From a virus, in the IMG/VR virus record IMGVR_UViG_3300032285_004054, positions 154,401-218,400 of that record: DNA of 64,000 bases; one strand, written 5' to 3'. The notes beneath the pieces are model-generated. The model was not told the origin of the DNA, did not search any database, and saw only the letters and a program-made list of their open reading frames with translations. A program made the position numbers and the translations under genes. Position 1 is the stretch's first letter. Each line of letters begins with the position of its first letter. This document shows, piece after piece, positions 1 to 9,069 of this stretch.

Positions 1-589
1 CTTGACCTACTAAACAGTAGAGAGATTTAGGAAATAACCCACCTTCTATTTTCTCATCAAGAAACTTCCAACCTGTAGGAATAGGGTTATATATGGTGGT
101 TAGCTCTTTAATATGTTCATCAATATCGTCAAAATACCAATGACCTAAATTCTCTGTTAAACTTATATTATAAGCTTTTTCAAATTGTTGTAAGATTTCT
201 GCAGTGTCAGCTTTACCTTGTGCAAACTTATCTGCAGTATCAACAATAGTGTTATACAGACAACGCTCTTTTAAGAAATGCTCTGTATTAGCAAGCAATT
301 CGTCTCGATTAAACTTATTATCGATACGCTTTAACTTATCTGCTACCTCGTTAAACGCTCTCTTCTCTTCATCAGAAGTTAAGCGAGTTTTAATTTCAGT
401 GTGATTAGGTACTGCACCTCTTTCGGTAAAGAAAGAGGTTACTACCTTAAAAATAGTAGCGATATTTTTATCACTAAAATACGTAGGATCTACGTATTCT
501 ATAATAGTAGAGAGATATTCCTGACTTACTAACGAATTATATAGAATGATATTTTCGTAATAGTCAAGGTCGAGTTTGCTATTAGACAT
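1..589 (-). CDS. 41: DnaB-like replicative helicase, N-terminal part (T4 gp41-like), cut by window edge
   Basis: An open frame of 196 codons runs from an ATG at 589 off the left edge. It shows the mostly helical N-terminal domain of a hexameric replicative helicase and stops, near a GGLFPKSLYCLVGQ stretch, just before the expected Walker A loop. The start shares one base with the UvsX stop (TAATG), and the order uvsX then helicase is that of T4. The assignment rests on synteny and overall pattern, because the ATPase motifs lie outside the window. In the family this protein unwinds the fork and recruits the gp61 primase, and a primase gene is present at 27 kb. Confidence 0.75.
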   Translation of the reverse strand, partial: MSNSKLDLDYYENIILYNSLVSQEYLSTIIEYVDPTYFSDKNIATIFKVVTSFFTERGAVPNHTEIKTRLTSDEEKRAFNEVADKLKRIDNKFNRDELLANTEHFLKERCLYNTIVDTADKFAQGKADTAEILQQFEKAYNISLTENLGHWYFDDIDEHIKELTTIYNPIPTGWKFLDEKIEGGLFPKSLYCLVGQ

Positions 590-1695
590 TAGCTATCGAT
601 ATTATCGACTTCCTCTTCGAGATCTACTGTAGAACTCGTACCGTAACAAAGTTTTTCTTGAAGAGCCTTTTCAATGTCTGGCATAATCTTTTCCCAGAAT
701 TTAGCATCCTTTTCAAGATCTTTACGGTAACCAAGGCTTTCACCTTTATACAAAACAGTACGACCTGGCTTCTCAATAACTCCAAAAGCTTCTGCAATCT
801 CAAAAAGACCAGCATGCTTATCAAGACCTGTCTTAAAGTTGAGATACAACTCAGTTTTAAGGTAAGAAGGCACAAAGCGGTTTTTTACTGTTAATGCACC
901 TAGTGTAACACCTGAGATGTTGTGAGCAATAGCTACAGACTCTTCATTTGGATTATCACTCGCTTTTTCATTACGGGTGCTAAGTTGTACAAGCACAGAA
1001 GCAAGATAGATCGGGCCTTTACCACCGCTCTGTGTTTTAACAAGTGTCGGAAACATTTCCATGCCTTCATAGATATGGTTACTAAAGAGAATAGGTACTT
1101 TAGCTTTAGCAGCTTTATACGTAAGAATACGCATCATTGATTTAATAGCTTTTGCTCTTTGTCCTACATCTGCTGCATCCTTACCGGCTGCGGAATCTTT
1201 AATTTCTTTAGCACTAGCTAGATTACCTAGTGAATCAATAGCTACAATAAATTTTAAATCGGGGTTATTAGCCTTGATAACGTTATCAAGGAATGCGCAC
1301 ATTTGATTACGACAATCTTCAATTGTCTCAACAGGGTAATACTTAACTCGGGAAGTATCCATACCAGCGCCTTCAGCACTTTTCTTATCTACGGCAACCT
1401 CAGAGTCCCAAATAACAGGGATATAACCTTTCTTCTGAGCGTTAGCCATAATCTTATTCATAATAAGGGTTTTGCCAGCCATCGAGGGACCAGCAAAACC
1501 CGTAATACGTCCTCCAGGTATACCTTTATACATGGAGCCTGAAATAATAGCATTTAAGGCAAAAGACCCTGTATCGATCCAATCTTCTGCAGTTGATAGA
1601 GTTGCAGCATCGAGTACTGCAGCGTCTGGATTTAAATCATCAACAGATTTAAAAATATCTTTTAAATTCGAGAGGTCGTTTTTGTCTTTTGCCAT
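589..1695 (-). CDS. uvsX: UvsX, RecA-like recombinase
   Basis: 368 aa, the usual length of phage RecA/UvsX proteins. Walker A is GPSMAGKT at residues 69-76, followed by the WDSE segment (RecA catalytic Glu region) and a Walker B strand FIVAIDSLGNLAS. It catalyses strand invasion for recombination-dependent replication, together with UvsY and gp46/47 encoded nearby. The acidic C-terminus (DLEEEVDNIDS) is typical of the family. A sigma70-type promoter lies just upstream (1704-1731), so it is probably an early gene co-transcribed with the helicase. Confidence 0.95.
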   Translation of the reverse strand: MAKDKNDLSNLKDIFKSVDDLNPDAAVLDAATLSTAEDWIDTGSFALNAIISGSMYKGIPGGRITGFAGPSMAGKTLIMNKIMANAQKKGYIPVIWDSEVAVDKKSAEGAGMDTSRVKYYPVETIEDCRNQMCAFLDNVIKANNPDLKFIVAIDSLGNLASAKEIKDSAAGKDAADVGQRAKAIKSMMRILTYKAAKAKVPILFSNHIYEGMEMFPTLVKTQSGGKGPIYLASVLVQLSTRNEKASDNPNEESVAIAHNISGVTLGALTVKNRFVPSYLKTELYLNFKTGLDKHAGLFEIAEAFGVIEKPGRTVLYKGESLGYRKDLEKDAKFWEKIMPDIEKALQEKLCYGTSSTVDLEEEVDNIDS

Positions 1696-1703
1696 AATGC
1701 GAT

Positions 1704-1731
1704 ATAATAGTATATCTTTAGATTAAGTCAA
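1704..1731 (-). promoter_or_regulatory. Early promoter of uvsX
   Basis: TTGACT, 16 bases, TATTAT, then 8 bases to the ATG at 1695. Confidence 0.6.
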
Positions 1732-1736
1732 TACTA

Positions 1737-2105
1737 TTAATCCTCGAATAGCTTTACTACCTGAGGTTCACCCTGAGCAGGCTGAGGTGCTGCAGGAAGA
1801 GCAGCAAAGATCTGCTTATACTGAGCATCAAGCTTAAAGTCAAAGGCAATATCCTCAGACTCCGTAATAAGATTACGCTGATACTTCCAGTATGTAGCTT
1901 CTGTCTTATCAGCCTGAAACTCTCTAAAGAAGAGAGGCAGAATCTGAAGAGCCAGCTGACCGGTTTGCTGATTAGGCATTACCTGTACTACTGCGGGATT
2001 CTTGACTGTAAGAACAGCATCGGTTGTTCTCTCATCAACGCGCTCTGCAATAACAGTGCGGCCAATTGTGTCAAGGAATGTGATTAGTTTTGTTGTTTCG
2101 CTCAT
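1737..2105 (-). CDS. Conserved T4-like phage protein of unknown function
   Basis: 122 aa, no catalytic motif seen. The pattern (MSETTKLITFLDTIGR, a central GQLALQILPLFFREF, then ITESEDIAFDFKLDAQYKQIF and an acidic end) looks like a compact alpha/beta protein with a proline/alanine-rich linker before the C-terminus. It lies between uvsX and queF on the same strand, in the replication block. I recall similar small proteins beside recombination genes in T4-like marine phages but cannot name the family. Confidence 0.75.
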   Translation of the reverse strand: MSETTKLITFLDTIGRTVIAERVDERTTDAVLTVKNPAVVQVMPNQQTGQLALQILPLFFREFQADKTEATYWKYQRNLITESEDIAFDFKLDAQYKQIFAALPAAPQPAQGEPQVVKLFED

Positions 2106-2140
2106 ATCGTTAATATATTATATTGGTTTGTTGTGTAATT

Positions 2141-3070
2141 CTACTGCCCCATTGCTTTATTTGTGTATTTGTTCACGTTGAACAAAGCTTCGGGTAGTAG
2201 ATCGGCTCTAGAAGCTCTTGCAGGATTAATATCCAGTGAACCTCTACGGGAGTAAAGAAGAGTAACACAGCAATCAGTTACTTCAGGATGCTTCATAATA
2301 GTTGTAAATAGTTTCTCAGCACAAAACTCATGAAATTCATTAACTTCACGGAGAGATACAATCTGCTTAAAAAGAGACTCCGGATCAACTGCCATGCCGT
2401 CTTTTGTCTTAATAAGAATATATGCTGCACCTGTATCCTTCTGTTTAGTATGACGGCAACGTGAACGAAGAGCATTAGTAAACCAGCGACTTGTTACGGG
2501 CTGATTGTCTTCTGGATGCAACTTATAAAACTTAAGATGATCTACCTGAGAGGAATAGTCAGTTATTTCAATAGAATCTGCTTTACCGTAGAGTTCCCAA
2601 TAAAGATCGAGATATTCATCTTCGAACGCATTATACGAATTTACATCTGAACCTGACGGAAAGAAGCAAACATGTACAGGTGTCTGTAGAGCAGCTTCAA
2701 GATCTTTCTTAACTTGCTCTTCGTAGTTAACGATAGCTTCCTTAATAGAACTACCCATCTTACACATATCAAAAGAATTGAGATAGAGTTTAGCAGACTT
2801 TGACTCTACCATAAACTTTGACTCAGCAGGGTATGTATACTTTAACGTACCTGCTACAGGGTAGCCGTTATCGAGGAGAAATGTTGCTTCGTGGCAATGC
2901 CATGTATCAAAACCGACAAATTCATTGCCGGTAATACCGTGATCAGCTCTCGCTAATTCTCTTGGCATTGGATTAAGCAATGATGGATCAAATTGCTCGG
3001 TATAAATTGCGTACGAAGCTGAAGATCCAAGTGTCTTCGACGCAATATCAGTTAGGTTTGTTGTACTCAT
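2141..3070 (-). CDS. queF: QueF, NADPH-dependent 7-cyano-7-deazaguanine reductase (preQ0 to preQ1)
   Basis: 309 aa, the long two-domain QueF type (E. coli QueF is 282 aa). The signature ESKSAKLYLNSF is at 89-100. The thioimide-forming Cys205 and general acid Asp212 keep the exact seven-residue spacing of E. coli C190/D197, and NEFHEFC at 244-250 carries the substrate-binding His/Glu. All catalytic residues are therefore present and reduction of preQ0 to preQ1 is expected. It ends an overlapping operon (ATGA overlap at 3067-3070) with a P-loop kinase, DpdN-like and DpdA-like genes, which points to preQ1-based modification of phage DNA rather than tRNA. Confidence 0.93.
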   Translation of the reverse strand: MSTTNLTDIASKTLGSSASYAIYTEQFDPSLLNPMPRELARADHGITGNEFVGFDTWHCHEATFLLDNGYPVAGTLKYTYPAESKFMVESKSAKLYLNSFDMCKMGSSIKEAIVNYEEQVKKDLEAALQTPVHVCFFPSGSDVNSYNAFEDEYLDLYWELYGKADSIEITDYSSQVDHLKFYKLHPEDNQPVTSRWFTNALRSRCRHTKQKDTGAAYILIKTKDGMAVDPESLFKQIVSLREVNEFHEFCAEKLFTTIMKHPEVTDCCVTLLYSRRGSLDINPARASRADLLPEALFNVNKYTNKAMGQ

Positions 3071-3627
3071 AATTCGTAAGGGTTGTTATATTCGTATTTT
3101 TGTGTTTCCCAGCGTTCAATAGAATTAAGCACTTGCATAACTCTATTTTCAACTGAACCTGAAATTCTAATAACAGGAACTTTATACGATTGTATAATAG
3201 CTTGAAACGATTGCACTACACATTCAAAGAAATCTCTATTAACAGTTCGTTGACCGTCTTCTACTAACGGCAATTCCGGTTCAACATAAAAAATAATATC
3301 ATATCTATCAATCATTGCATAAAACAATTCTCTAATAGCACTCAGCACTTTTAAGTCTTTAACCAAAGACATTGAGTATGCATAACCATCTAAAGCACAA
3401 CGATCGTAAATAATATTACCGTCTTCATTAAGACGCTGAAGATGTTTAGTCATAATAGCTAATTGAGTTACCTCATCACCATCCTCATTTATATTATAAC
3501 CTGCCTCCTGCATACCTCTTGTTAAAGAAGTTTTAAAAGAAAAATCATCTAATAAACCGCTATCTTGTAACGCATTTACAAGAGTAGTTTTACCTTGACT
3601 ATGAGCTCCTGAAATAGCTACCTTCAT
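3067..3627 (-). CDS. P-loop kinase-like NTPase (AAA_28/NadR-type)
   Basis: 186 aa. Walker A is GAHSQGKTT at 7-15, and IIYDRCALD resembles the DR(x) lid/substrate motif of small nucleotide kinases. The length and ATP-binding pattern suit a (deoxy)nucleoside or nucleotide kinase. It overlaps queF by 4 nt and the formyltransferase by 4 nt, so it is translated with the 7-deazaguanine genes. A paralogue at 24751-25380 sits directly after queE, so this kinase type accompanies both halves of the pathway. A role in deazaguanine nucleotide or general nucleotide handling is inference. Confidence 0.8.
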   Translation of the reverse strand: MKVAISGAHSQGKTTLVNALQDSGLLDDFSFKTSLTRGMQEAGYNINEDGDEVTQLAIMTKHLQRLNEDGNIIYDRCALDGYAYSMSLVKDLKVLSAIRELFYAMIDRYDIIFYVEPELPLVEDGQRTVNRDFFECVVQSFQAIIQSYKVPVIRISGSVENRVMQVLNSIERWETQKYEYNNPYEL

Positions 3628-4163
3628 GCTGAATATAATAACCTCTTATTCAAAAATGTAAACCATAAATTTGTAGCATCCTTATGAAGTTTTTCTAAAA
3701 CTTCAAACTCAAGTACCCCTTCTATAAGAATTGTACTATACTCTTCTATTTTACCGCCATCAAGTTCGGCAGTACAGCGATGAATTGTATTACCTGACCA
3801 TTTCTGAAGTTCTTGTACAGCTCTTTTTTGAGGGTCCTTGCCTTTAAGATGAGGATGAAGCAAGAGATTAGCAGGATGTAGATTATATATTTCATACTCT
3901 TCACATATTTCACCCGGTATAATCCTCAACCATCCGTGTAACGTAACGAATGCGTTTTTAGGTATATGATGTTTATACTCTTCTATAGAAGGCGATTTAC
4001 TAATTTGAAAAATTCTAGCTCCAAACTCGTTAATAAGTTTTTGATTAACGCCGTTTAAATCCTGTCTATTGGTTATAATAAGATCAGGTGTACGGTTAAG
4101 TTTCTTTGAAAGATTGTAAATCTCACTACCTGTTTGACTAAAAAAAGTTACCCAAGGTCTCAT
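3624..4163 (-). CDS. dpdN: Formyltransferase-fold protein, probable DpdN (dPreQ1 formyltransferase)
   Basis: 179 aa, similar to glycinamide-ribonucleotide formyltransferase (PurN). The catalytic triad is intact: Asn94 and His96 in YNLHPANLL and Asp135 in AELDGGKI. LHGWLRIIP at 75-83 is the usual strand before it. A purine-synthesis role is unlikely, since the gene overlaps by 4 nt the DpdA-like gene on one side and a kinase on the other, next to queF. DpdN was predicted as the enzyme that formylates the aminomethyl group of dPreQ1 in phage DNA, and this gene fits in both fold and neighbourhood. Sugar N-formyltransferase is the main alternative. Confidence 0.78.
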   Translation of the reverse strand: MRPWVTFFSQTGSEIYNLSKKLNRTPDLIITNRQDLNGVNQKLINEFGARIFQISKSPSIEEYKHHIPKNAFVTLHGWLRIIPGEICEEYEIYNLHPANLLLHPHLKGKDPQKRAVQELQKWSGNTIHRCTAELDGGKIEEYSTILIEGVLEFEVLEKLHKDATNLWFTFLNKRLLYSA

Positions 4164-5014
4164 GATACGAACGTACAGAGCTTTTTAAATACGTGTGTGT
4201 TGTACAAAACATCAGTAATTTGTTCAGATGTTAATGTAGAGCTAATAAAATCAACAAGCTTTACTGACCATTTTTCATCTAATCCTCTAAGAAGACCGTA
4301 ACGCTTACCTAAGATAGCTGCAACAATTGGGTTCGATGTGTCAATTGTTTCAATACATTTAAGATTTTGAAATCCAAACTCCCAGGGTACACTACATCCT
4401 AGTAGATGATGAGGTTTATCATGATTAATAATGCCGTCTCTATACAACCTTTCAATAAGACATATACGACCTAAAGCATAATTTGACCATTTATTAAATT
4501 TAAAATCTTTTAAAACGTCAGGTATCATATCTCCCCAGTCAAGTTCCTTTTGAACGCTCGCAAGATCAGGCCATTCGTTAAGATAAAAACTATAATCGAA
4601 TGAAATAGCGATCTTATCTGCTATACTCGACATAAAACGATAACATTTTACAATCTCCTCATATGTCTTACCTTGAACAACACCTATTGTCTTACCTGGT
4701 AGTACAGAATATTTCTCAGTAAATTTTGCGTAGCTTTCGATTGTTTCTTCAGTATTTTCAAGTACATCTGGTACAATGTATTCAGTTGGTTTAAGACGAG
4801 ATACCCAATAAGCGAATTCGTCAGAATCATATGCTGTACCTAACTCAAAAATTGAGTTGTCAAGAAGAACATGTCTGCCTTCTTTAACTGAATCTTCAAA
4901 GAACTTATAATATTCAGGATGCTCTTTAAATAGATGTACAAGCGCATAATCATAATCATTATAAGATTTTGATACATCTAGGAAAGATATAGGTGTCTCG
5001 TGGCTAATTAACAT
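4160..5014 (-). CDS. dpdA: DpdA-like DNA guanine transglycosylase (TGT fold)
   Basis: 284 aa. The order of motifs matches tRNA-guanine transglycosylase: LLDNSIFELG at 50-59 (equivalent of DSGGFQ, Asp52), YIVPDVLEN at 79-87 (second Asp region) and IGVVQG at 110-115 (the G(I/V)VQGG loop). A later HHLLGCSVPWEFG segment corresponds to the C-terminal substrate loop. It is shorter than tRNA TGT (about 375 aa) and lacks an obvious C-terminal zinc site, as in phage DpdA proteins, which exchange guanine in DNA for a 7-deazaguanine. First gene of the four-gene overlapping operon ending in queF. The DpdA subfamily was not assigned. Confidence 0.85.
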   Translation of the reverse strand: MLISHETPISFLDVSKSYNDYDYALVHLFKEHPEYYKFFEDSVKEGRHVLLDNSIFELGTAYDSDEFAYWVSRLKPTEYIVPDVLENTEETIESYAKFTEKYSVLPGKTIGVVQGKTYEEIVKCYRFMSSIADKIAISFDYSFYLNEWPDLASVQKELDWGDMIPDVLKDFKFNKWSNYALGRICLIERLYRDGIINHDKPHHLLGCSVPWEFGFQNLKCIETIDTSNPIVAAILGKRYGLLRGLDEKWSVKLVDFISSTLTSEQITDVLYNTHVFKKLCTFVS

Positions 5015-5032
5015 AAATATTGATCAATAATA

Positions 5033-5272
5033 ATGTCTAACGAAGAAGATATCCAGTATATAATTGTAAAAAAATTAGTCTACGTGATAAAAGTAGGGCC
5101 TATTTATTTTTGGGATACAGCTGCTACAAATAAAGCTGAATGTCTTAGAAAAGGTTTACAGTTTTTTAAAGTAGAAAGTGAACATCTTTTAAAAATTAAA
5201 GGTGCTGAATTAATACGTTTATTTACAAAAGAAATTATAGCTCAAGATAATAAATCAAATAAGTCTGTTTGA
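5033..5272 (+). CDS. Small hypothetical protein
   Basis: 79 aa on the opposite strand between dpdA and the polymerase. Its last 31 bases overlap the 3' end of the polymerase gene. ATAAATA lies upstream, but at 13 bases, not the usual six. The composition (alternating hydrophobic and charged residues, no odd codons) looks like real protein. No motif recognised. Confidence 0.5.
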   Translation: MSNEEDIQYIIVKKLVYVIKVGPIYFWDTAATNKAECLRKGLQFFKVESEHLLKIKGAELIRLFTKEIIAQDNKSNKSV

Positions 5273-7785
5273 ACCTCTTTACCTATTTGTGGTAGTCTCC
5301 AACCGATAGCTTCATAAACACTTTCAATAGGTGGTACTACAATCTTACTAAACATCTTATCGTAATCAATTTTAATTGAATTAAATTCCTCTGGATATTC
5401 ACTTGTAAATGCTATTGCATCTAACCCATACTTATTTTTAGAAGCGTAGAAGTATTTTATCTTTTGTCCTGATTTAATAGTCTCGTATTTGGTTTCGAGC
5501 TCTAACTCATTTAAAAGTAAATTATACGCAATAGATGCTTTTACGTGACAAGGAGTTGCTTTGTTAAATTTTGATAGAGATGCACCTTGTGAATACTTTT
5601 CGTATTCTTTTACAGATTTTCTAAAAGCAGCTTCTGCAACACTGAGTGTCTTAAACGTATCGTAAGCTTCTCTAAAAACTTCATTTGTCTTCTTAACATC
5701 TCTAGACAGGAAGGCTGTATTTACGGTTTTCTTAATTACCTCTTTTACTTTTTGAGGTGTTGTTGAGCGTGCAAGCTCAACACCTACATATTTAAATTTA
5801 CTAACAGGTACCCCTTCATCATCAAGAATATGTAAGATATATCGTTTCTTTTGTAAGAAAGCTCCTACGTCAGCAATGGCTTCTCTCTTGAATACAAATC
5901 TCGGATCTGCTGAATTTAATTCTTCTCTAGCCCAGTCAAGAATTTTTGTACCTAAATGCTTATCAATTGCGTTGATAATTGTATGAGATTGCTCAGTAAC
6001 AATATTATTGTCAGCAAGTTTGATATTAAGTTTATCAAGAATTGGCTGAATTGTAATGTATAACGAGTCAGTATCACCACTTAAGATTAATGAATTATCT
6101 GTTTTAAAAGTTTCTTTTGCAAATTCGTTAATAATATGTCCACCTGCTTTAGCTACAGCTTGACCTGTAAGTGTAATAGAGGATGCATTATCAATATCCA
6201 TGAAAGCAGAATGCTTATTTGCAAACGTACCATAGATAGAATTTAGAAGAATTTTTAACGTATACTGTAGGGTATCGAAGTATTGTATAGAGGATGTTGT
6301 TTCTTTATCTTGCTTCTTTGTTTTCTTAAGCTCAAGCATTCTCTTACGAGCATAAACTCGCTCATCATAAATACTATTAATCAAATTAGGACAAACACCT
6401 TTAAACTTTTGAGAATATAGTACACCAGCTTTTGAAAGTGATACGTTTTCTGCTTTTAAGAATTGCTTGAGTTTATCAACAGTGATAGTAAATGTACCAC
6501 CGTTGACAAGTTTAATTTGAACTTCTTTATCTACTTCAACATCTCCTGTTACTATTTTACCTAATTTAGTTTCAGGTGAAATGTTTAAAGTAATAATAGT
6601 GTTAGGGTATAGGGAGTTAACGTCAAAACTTACAATAGCTTCTTTGAGACCTCGTTCGGGATCTCTTACATAACCTCCTTCAAGAGCCTCTCTTTCAATT
6701 TCGTTTTTAAATGTAGGTATAATGTATCCTTGTTTTTGGGCTTGTAAAGTCATTGCACCTGTAACAATAGATACTTTACCGAGTGCGCGTTCAAAGTTTG
6801 TACATCCTTTGTATGCTAGTAGACGAATGATCTTAAGATAGTTAAGCTTATCTTCCATTTTACGTAGAAGATCGACGTCCTGAATATTGTAATCAACGAA
6901 GTTTTCCCAATCTGTTTCAGCTAATGTTGAAAGGTTTGTAGCGTTAATTGCAAGCTTACCTTCACCTAACTCGTATTCGGCAATATAATTCAACGAAAAC
7001 GACTCTCTATCTCCTTTAGAGTAAGTCTTATAAATTTCCATGTAGTCTAAACAGCTAATACCTGTAATGTACCAGCGACCTACATCTTTACCGAACTTAG
7101 CAAAATTAGAACGGTAATTAAGTTCTCTTACTGGTGATAATTGTTTAATAAACTCTTCACCTAAGAGGTTTTTTGCTCTATTAATAATATACGGCACGTC
7201 AAACTGCTCGGTATTCCATCCTGTTAGAATATCTGGTGGATCCTTTTTCCAAAAATTAACAAACCGTTCAAATAGTTCTTCCTCGTTACTACACTTATAA
7301 TATGTAACGTTATCTAGTTTAGGTGTATAGTCGTTCTTTAACCCCCAAGTGTGTATTTTACCTGTAATTGTATCAAGAATAGTAATGAGGGTAACAGGGT
7401 CTTTTGCTCGTTCGGGTATAGGAAATTCATTCGGTGAATACGTTTCAATATCGATAAAATAAACCTTAAGAGGAAACTTACTGAATTCCTCTTTATGTAC
7501 ATCCTCTTTGAAGGTTTCGATAAGAAACTGCTGATCTACAGGTAAATTACCAAAGAGTCTTGGGTTACCTGTATCTTGAACGAACTTATTACGTTCAAAA
7601 GAATTTCTAAATGAATGTCTTTTTAAAGGGGTTTTAAAAATAGAAACACCATCCTGAGCGCCTTCTTTTTCTGTATATAAGAACGGTATAAACGGTACTT
7701 CAGTATCTATACGCTGACCGTCTTCTGTCCAAGTTCTAAGATATACTAAACCGTCTTTAGGGTTATAAGATGCGTTTCTATACAC
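5242..7785 (-). CDS. 43: DNA polymerase, family B (T4 gp43-like)
   Basis: 847 aa with a GTG start. Exonuclease motif I is DIETY at 112-116. Polymerase motif A is SFDVNSLYP at 386-394, motif B LNSIYGTFANK at 515-525, and motif C SGDTDSLYI at 570-578 with both catalytic Asp. Proofreading and polymerase active sites thus look complete. The C-terminal QTDLFDLLS fits a sliding-clamp-binding peptide (QxxLF). It is the replicative polymerase, working with the gp41-type helicase and the clamp (not in this window). Confidence 0.97.
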   Translation of the reverse strand: MYRNASYNPKDGLVYLRTWTEDGQRIDTEVPFIPFLYTEKEGAQDGVSIFKTPLKRHSFRNSFERNKFVQDTGNPRLFGNLPVDQQFLIETFKEDVHKEEFSKFPLKVYFIDIETYSPNEFPIPERAKDPVTLITILDTITGKIHTWGLKNDYTPKLDNVTYYKCSNEEELFERFVNFWKKDPPDILTGWNTEQFDVPYIINRAKNLLGEEFIKQLSPVRELNYRSNFAKFGKDVGRWYITGISCLDYMEIYKTYSKGDRESFSLNYIAEYELGEGKLAINATNLSTLAETDWENFVDYNIQDVDLLRKMEDKLNYLKIIRLLAYKGCTNFERALGKVSIVTGAMTLQAQKQGYIIPTFKNEIEREALEGGYVRDPERGLKEAIVSFDVNSLYPNTIITLNISPETKLGKIVTGDVEVDKEVQIKLVNGGTFTITVDKLKQFLKAENVSLSKAGVLYSQKFKGVCPNLINSIYDERVYARKRMLELKKTKKQDKETTSSIQYFDTLQYTLKILLNSIYGTFANKHSAFMDIDNASSITLTGQAVAKAGGHIINEFAKETFKTDNSLILSGDTDSLYITIQPILDKLNIKLADNNIVTEQSHTIINAIDKHLGTKILDWAREELNSADPRFVFKREAIADVGAFLQKKRYILHILDDEGVPVSKFKYVGVELARSTTPQKVKEVIKKTVNTAFLSRDVKKTNEVFREAYDTFKTLSVAEAAFRKSVKEYEKYSQGASLSKFNKATPCHVKASIAYNLLLNELELETKYETIKSGQKIKYFYASKNKYGLDAIAFTSEYPEEFNSIKIDYDKMFSKIVVPPIESVYEAIGWRLPQIGKEVQTDLFDLLS

Positions 7786-7815
7786 ACGCTAATAATAGAC
7801 CGGTTTTAATTTGTT

Positions 7816-9069
7816 TCAAGATAATTTTGGATTTGTCTCAAGAAGATATGTTCTTTCATTAGAACCAAACGGCGTAAAATATGCTTCGTGATGTTTTCCG
7901 AGATTCTTTTCATCTTCAAGCCAGTAGTTATCAGTAAACGCACGTGACTTCTTACAAAGATCAGCATAACGAGTTTGATCTTTAAGAGCATATTTAATTT
8001 GATCAATAAACTCATCACCTGTCTTATACTTTAAGAGAGCATCCTTATATGTTACCATATCTGGACAAACACAAGGTAGACCCATTGCTCCTGCTTCTAA
8101 TAATTTAATATTAGATTTAGCACGATTAAAATTATTATCTTGTAGGGCAGCGAATGTTAGCTGTGTACCTGACTCTGCCATAGAAGCCGGGAAGTCTGGT
8201 AACTGTACCCACTCCTTGTAAATAATTTCACCTGAATCAACAAACGGTTTTAACGGTAGGGGGTAGCAACCGTAAAACTGCCATTGATAATCCTTACGGG
8301 TCTTCATTACAGCATTAACTACATGTGCAAAATCGTCTGCTTGATTAACACGGTTAACTACGTCTACGTGTGTACCTGAAGCAAAAATTGAAATAACGGG
8401 TTTCTTTTTATTCTTTTCGTATCCTTTGATAAGCTTATCGAGGTTGTAATAGCGATCAAACCACCATTTCAATAGATAGTTCGGTATTACAGTCGTAGCT
8501 TTATTACCTGTTTTCTCAATAAAATAATCTCTCATGAAATCACATGTAACAGTAACCTCATCACACATGTTCATAATATCGAGAATAGATCCTCGAATCT
8601 CATCGCTCGTAAATGCATCTTTATTACGGTTGTAATCTGGAATATCTTCTCTAAAGACAATATCGTCGATTTCGTAAATAAGCTTAAAGCCGTTTTGCTT
8701 GGAAAGCTCTTTAAGAACTTTAACAAACTCTTTTTGAATTGGTGTTGCCTGGCGTTGAATTTTAACTGCCTGAATGCCCTGATAAAATCTAGGATCCAGA
8801 ACCATCGTTGTTAATTCTAACACAACAGCTTTATTATAGAGATTAAGCATGGAGTTAGGAGCCATACAACGATAAAAACTACAGCCACCGTAATCAGCTA
8901 AATAATTTACAGCTCTTGGTAGATTTGCCCCAGGTATTTCAGGTGGAGGTAATTCAAAAGAACCTCTTGTAGGTACAGCACAAAATGTTGAAGGCATACC
9001 TAAAGGTAGGCCAACAGGTGCACCTATTGTTGTGTCTAAGCTAGTTCGTACGAGATTATAGTTGCTCAT
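7816..9069 (-). CDS. GT-B glycosyltransferase (GT4-like)
   Basis: 417 aa. After a proline/glycine-rich 50-residue N-terminus, ADYGGCSFYRCMAPN looks like a first Rossmann domain. The C-terminal half (ISIFASGTHVDVVN, then SNIKLLEAGAMGLPCVCPD) is the second domain with the E-x7-E-like nucleotide-sugar site of GT4 enzymes. The stop lies inside the gp46 start (14-nt overlap). Acceptor unknown: modified DNA base, virion protein or host surface glycan are all possible. A family of GT-A genes follows gp46. Confidence 0.8.
   Translation of the reverse strand: MSNYNLVRTSLDTTIGAPVGLPLGMPSTFCAVPTRGSFELPPPEIPGANLPRAVNYLADYGGCSFYRCMAPNSMLNLYNKAVVLELTTMVLDPRFYQGIQAVKIQRQATPIQKEFVKVLKELSKQNGFKLIYEIDDIVFREDIPDYNRNKDAFTSDEIRGSILDIMNMCDEVTVTCDFMRDYFIEKTGNKATTVIPNYLLKWWFDRYYNLDKLIKGYEKNKKKPVISIFASGTHVDVVNRVNQADDFAHVVNAVMKTRKDYQWQFYGCYPLPLKPFVDSGEIIYKEWVQLPDFPASMAESGTQLTFAALQDNNFNRAKSNIKLLEAGAMGLPCVCPDMVTYKDALLKYKTGDEFIDQIKYALKDQTRYADLCKKSRAFTDNYWLEDEKNLGKHHEAYFTPFGSNERTYLLETNPKLS

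Noticed and set aside
3624-4163. PurN in purine biosynthesis
   Set aside because: No other purine-synthesis genes nearby; overlaps DpdA-like and kinase genes of the deazaguanine operon.
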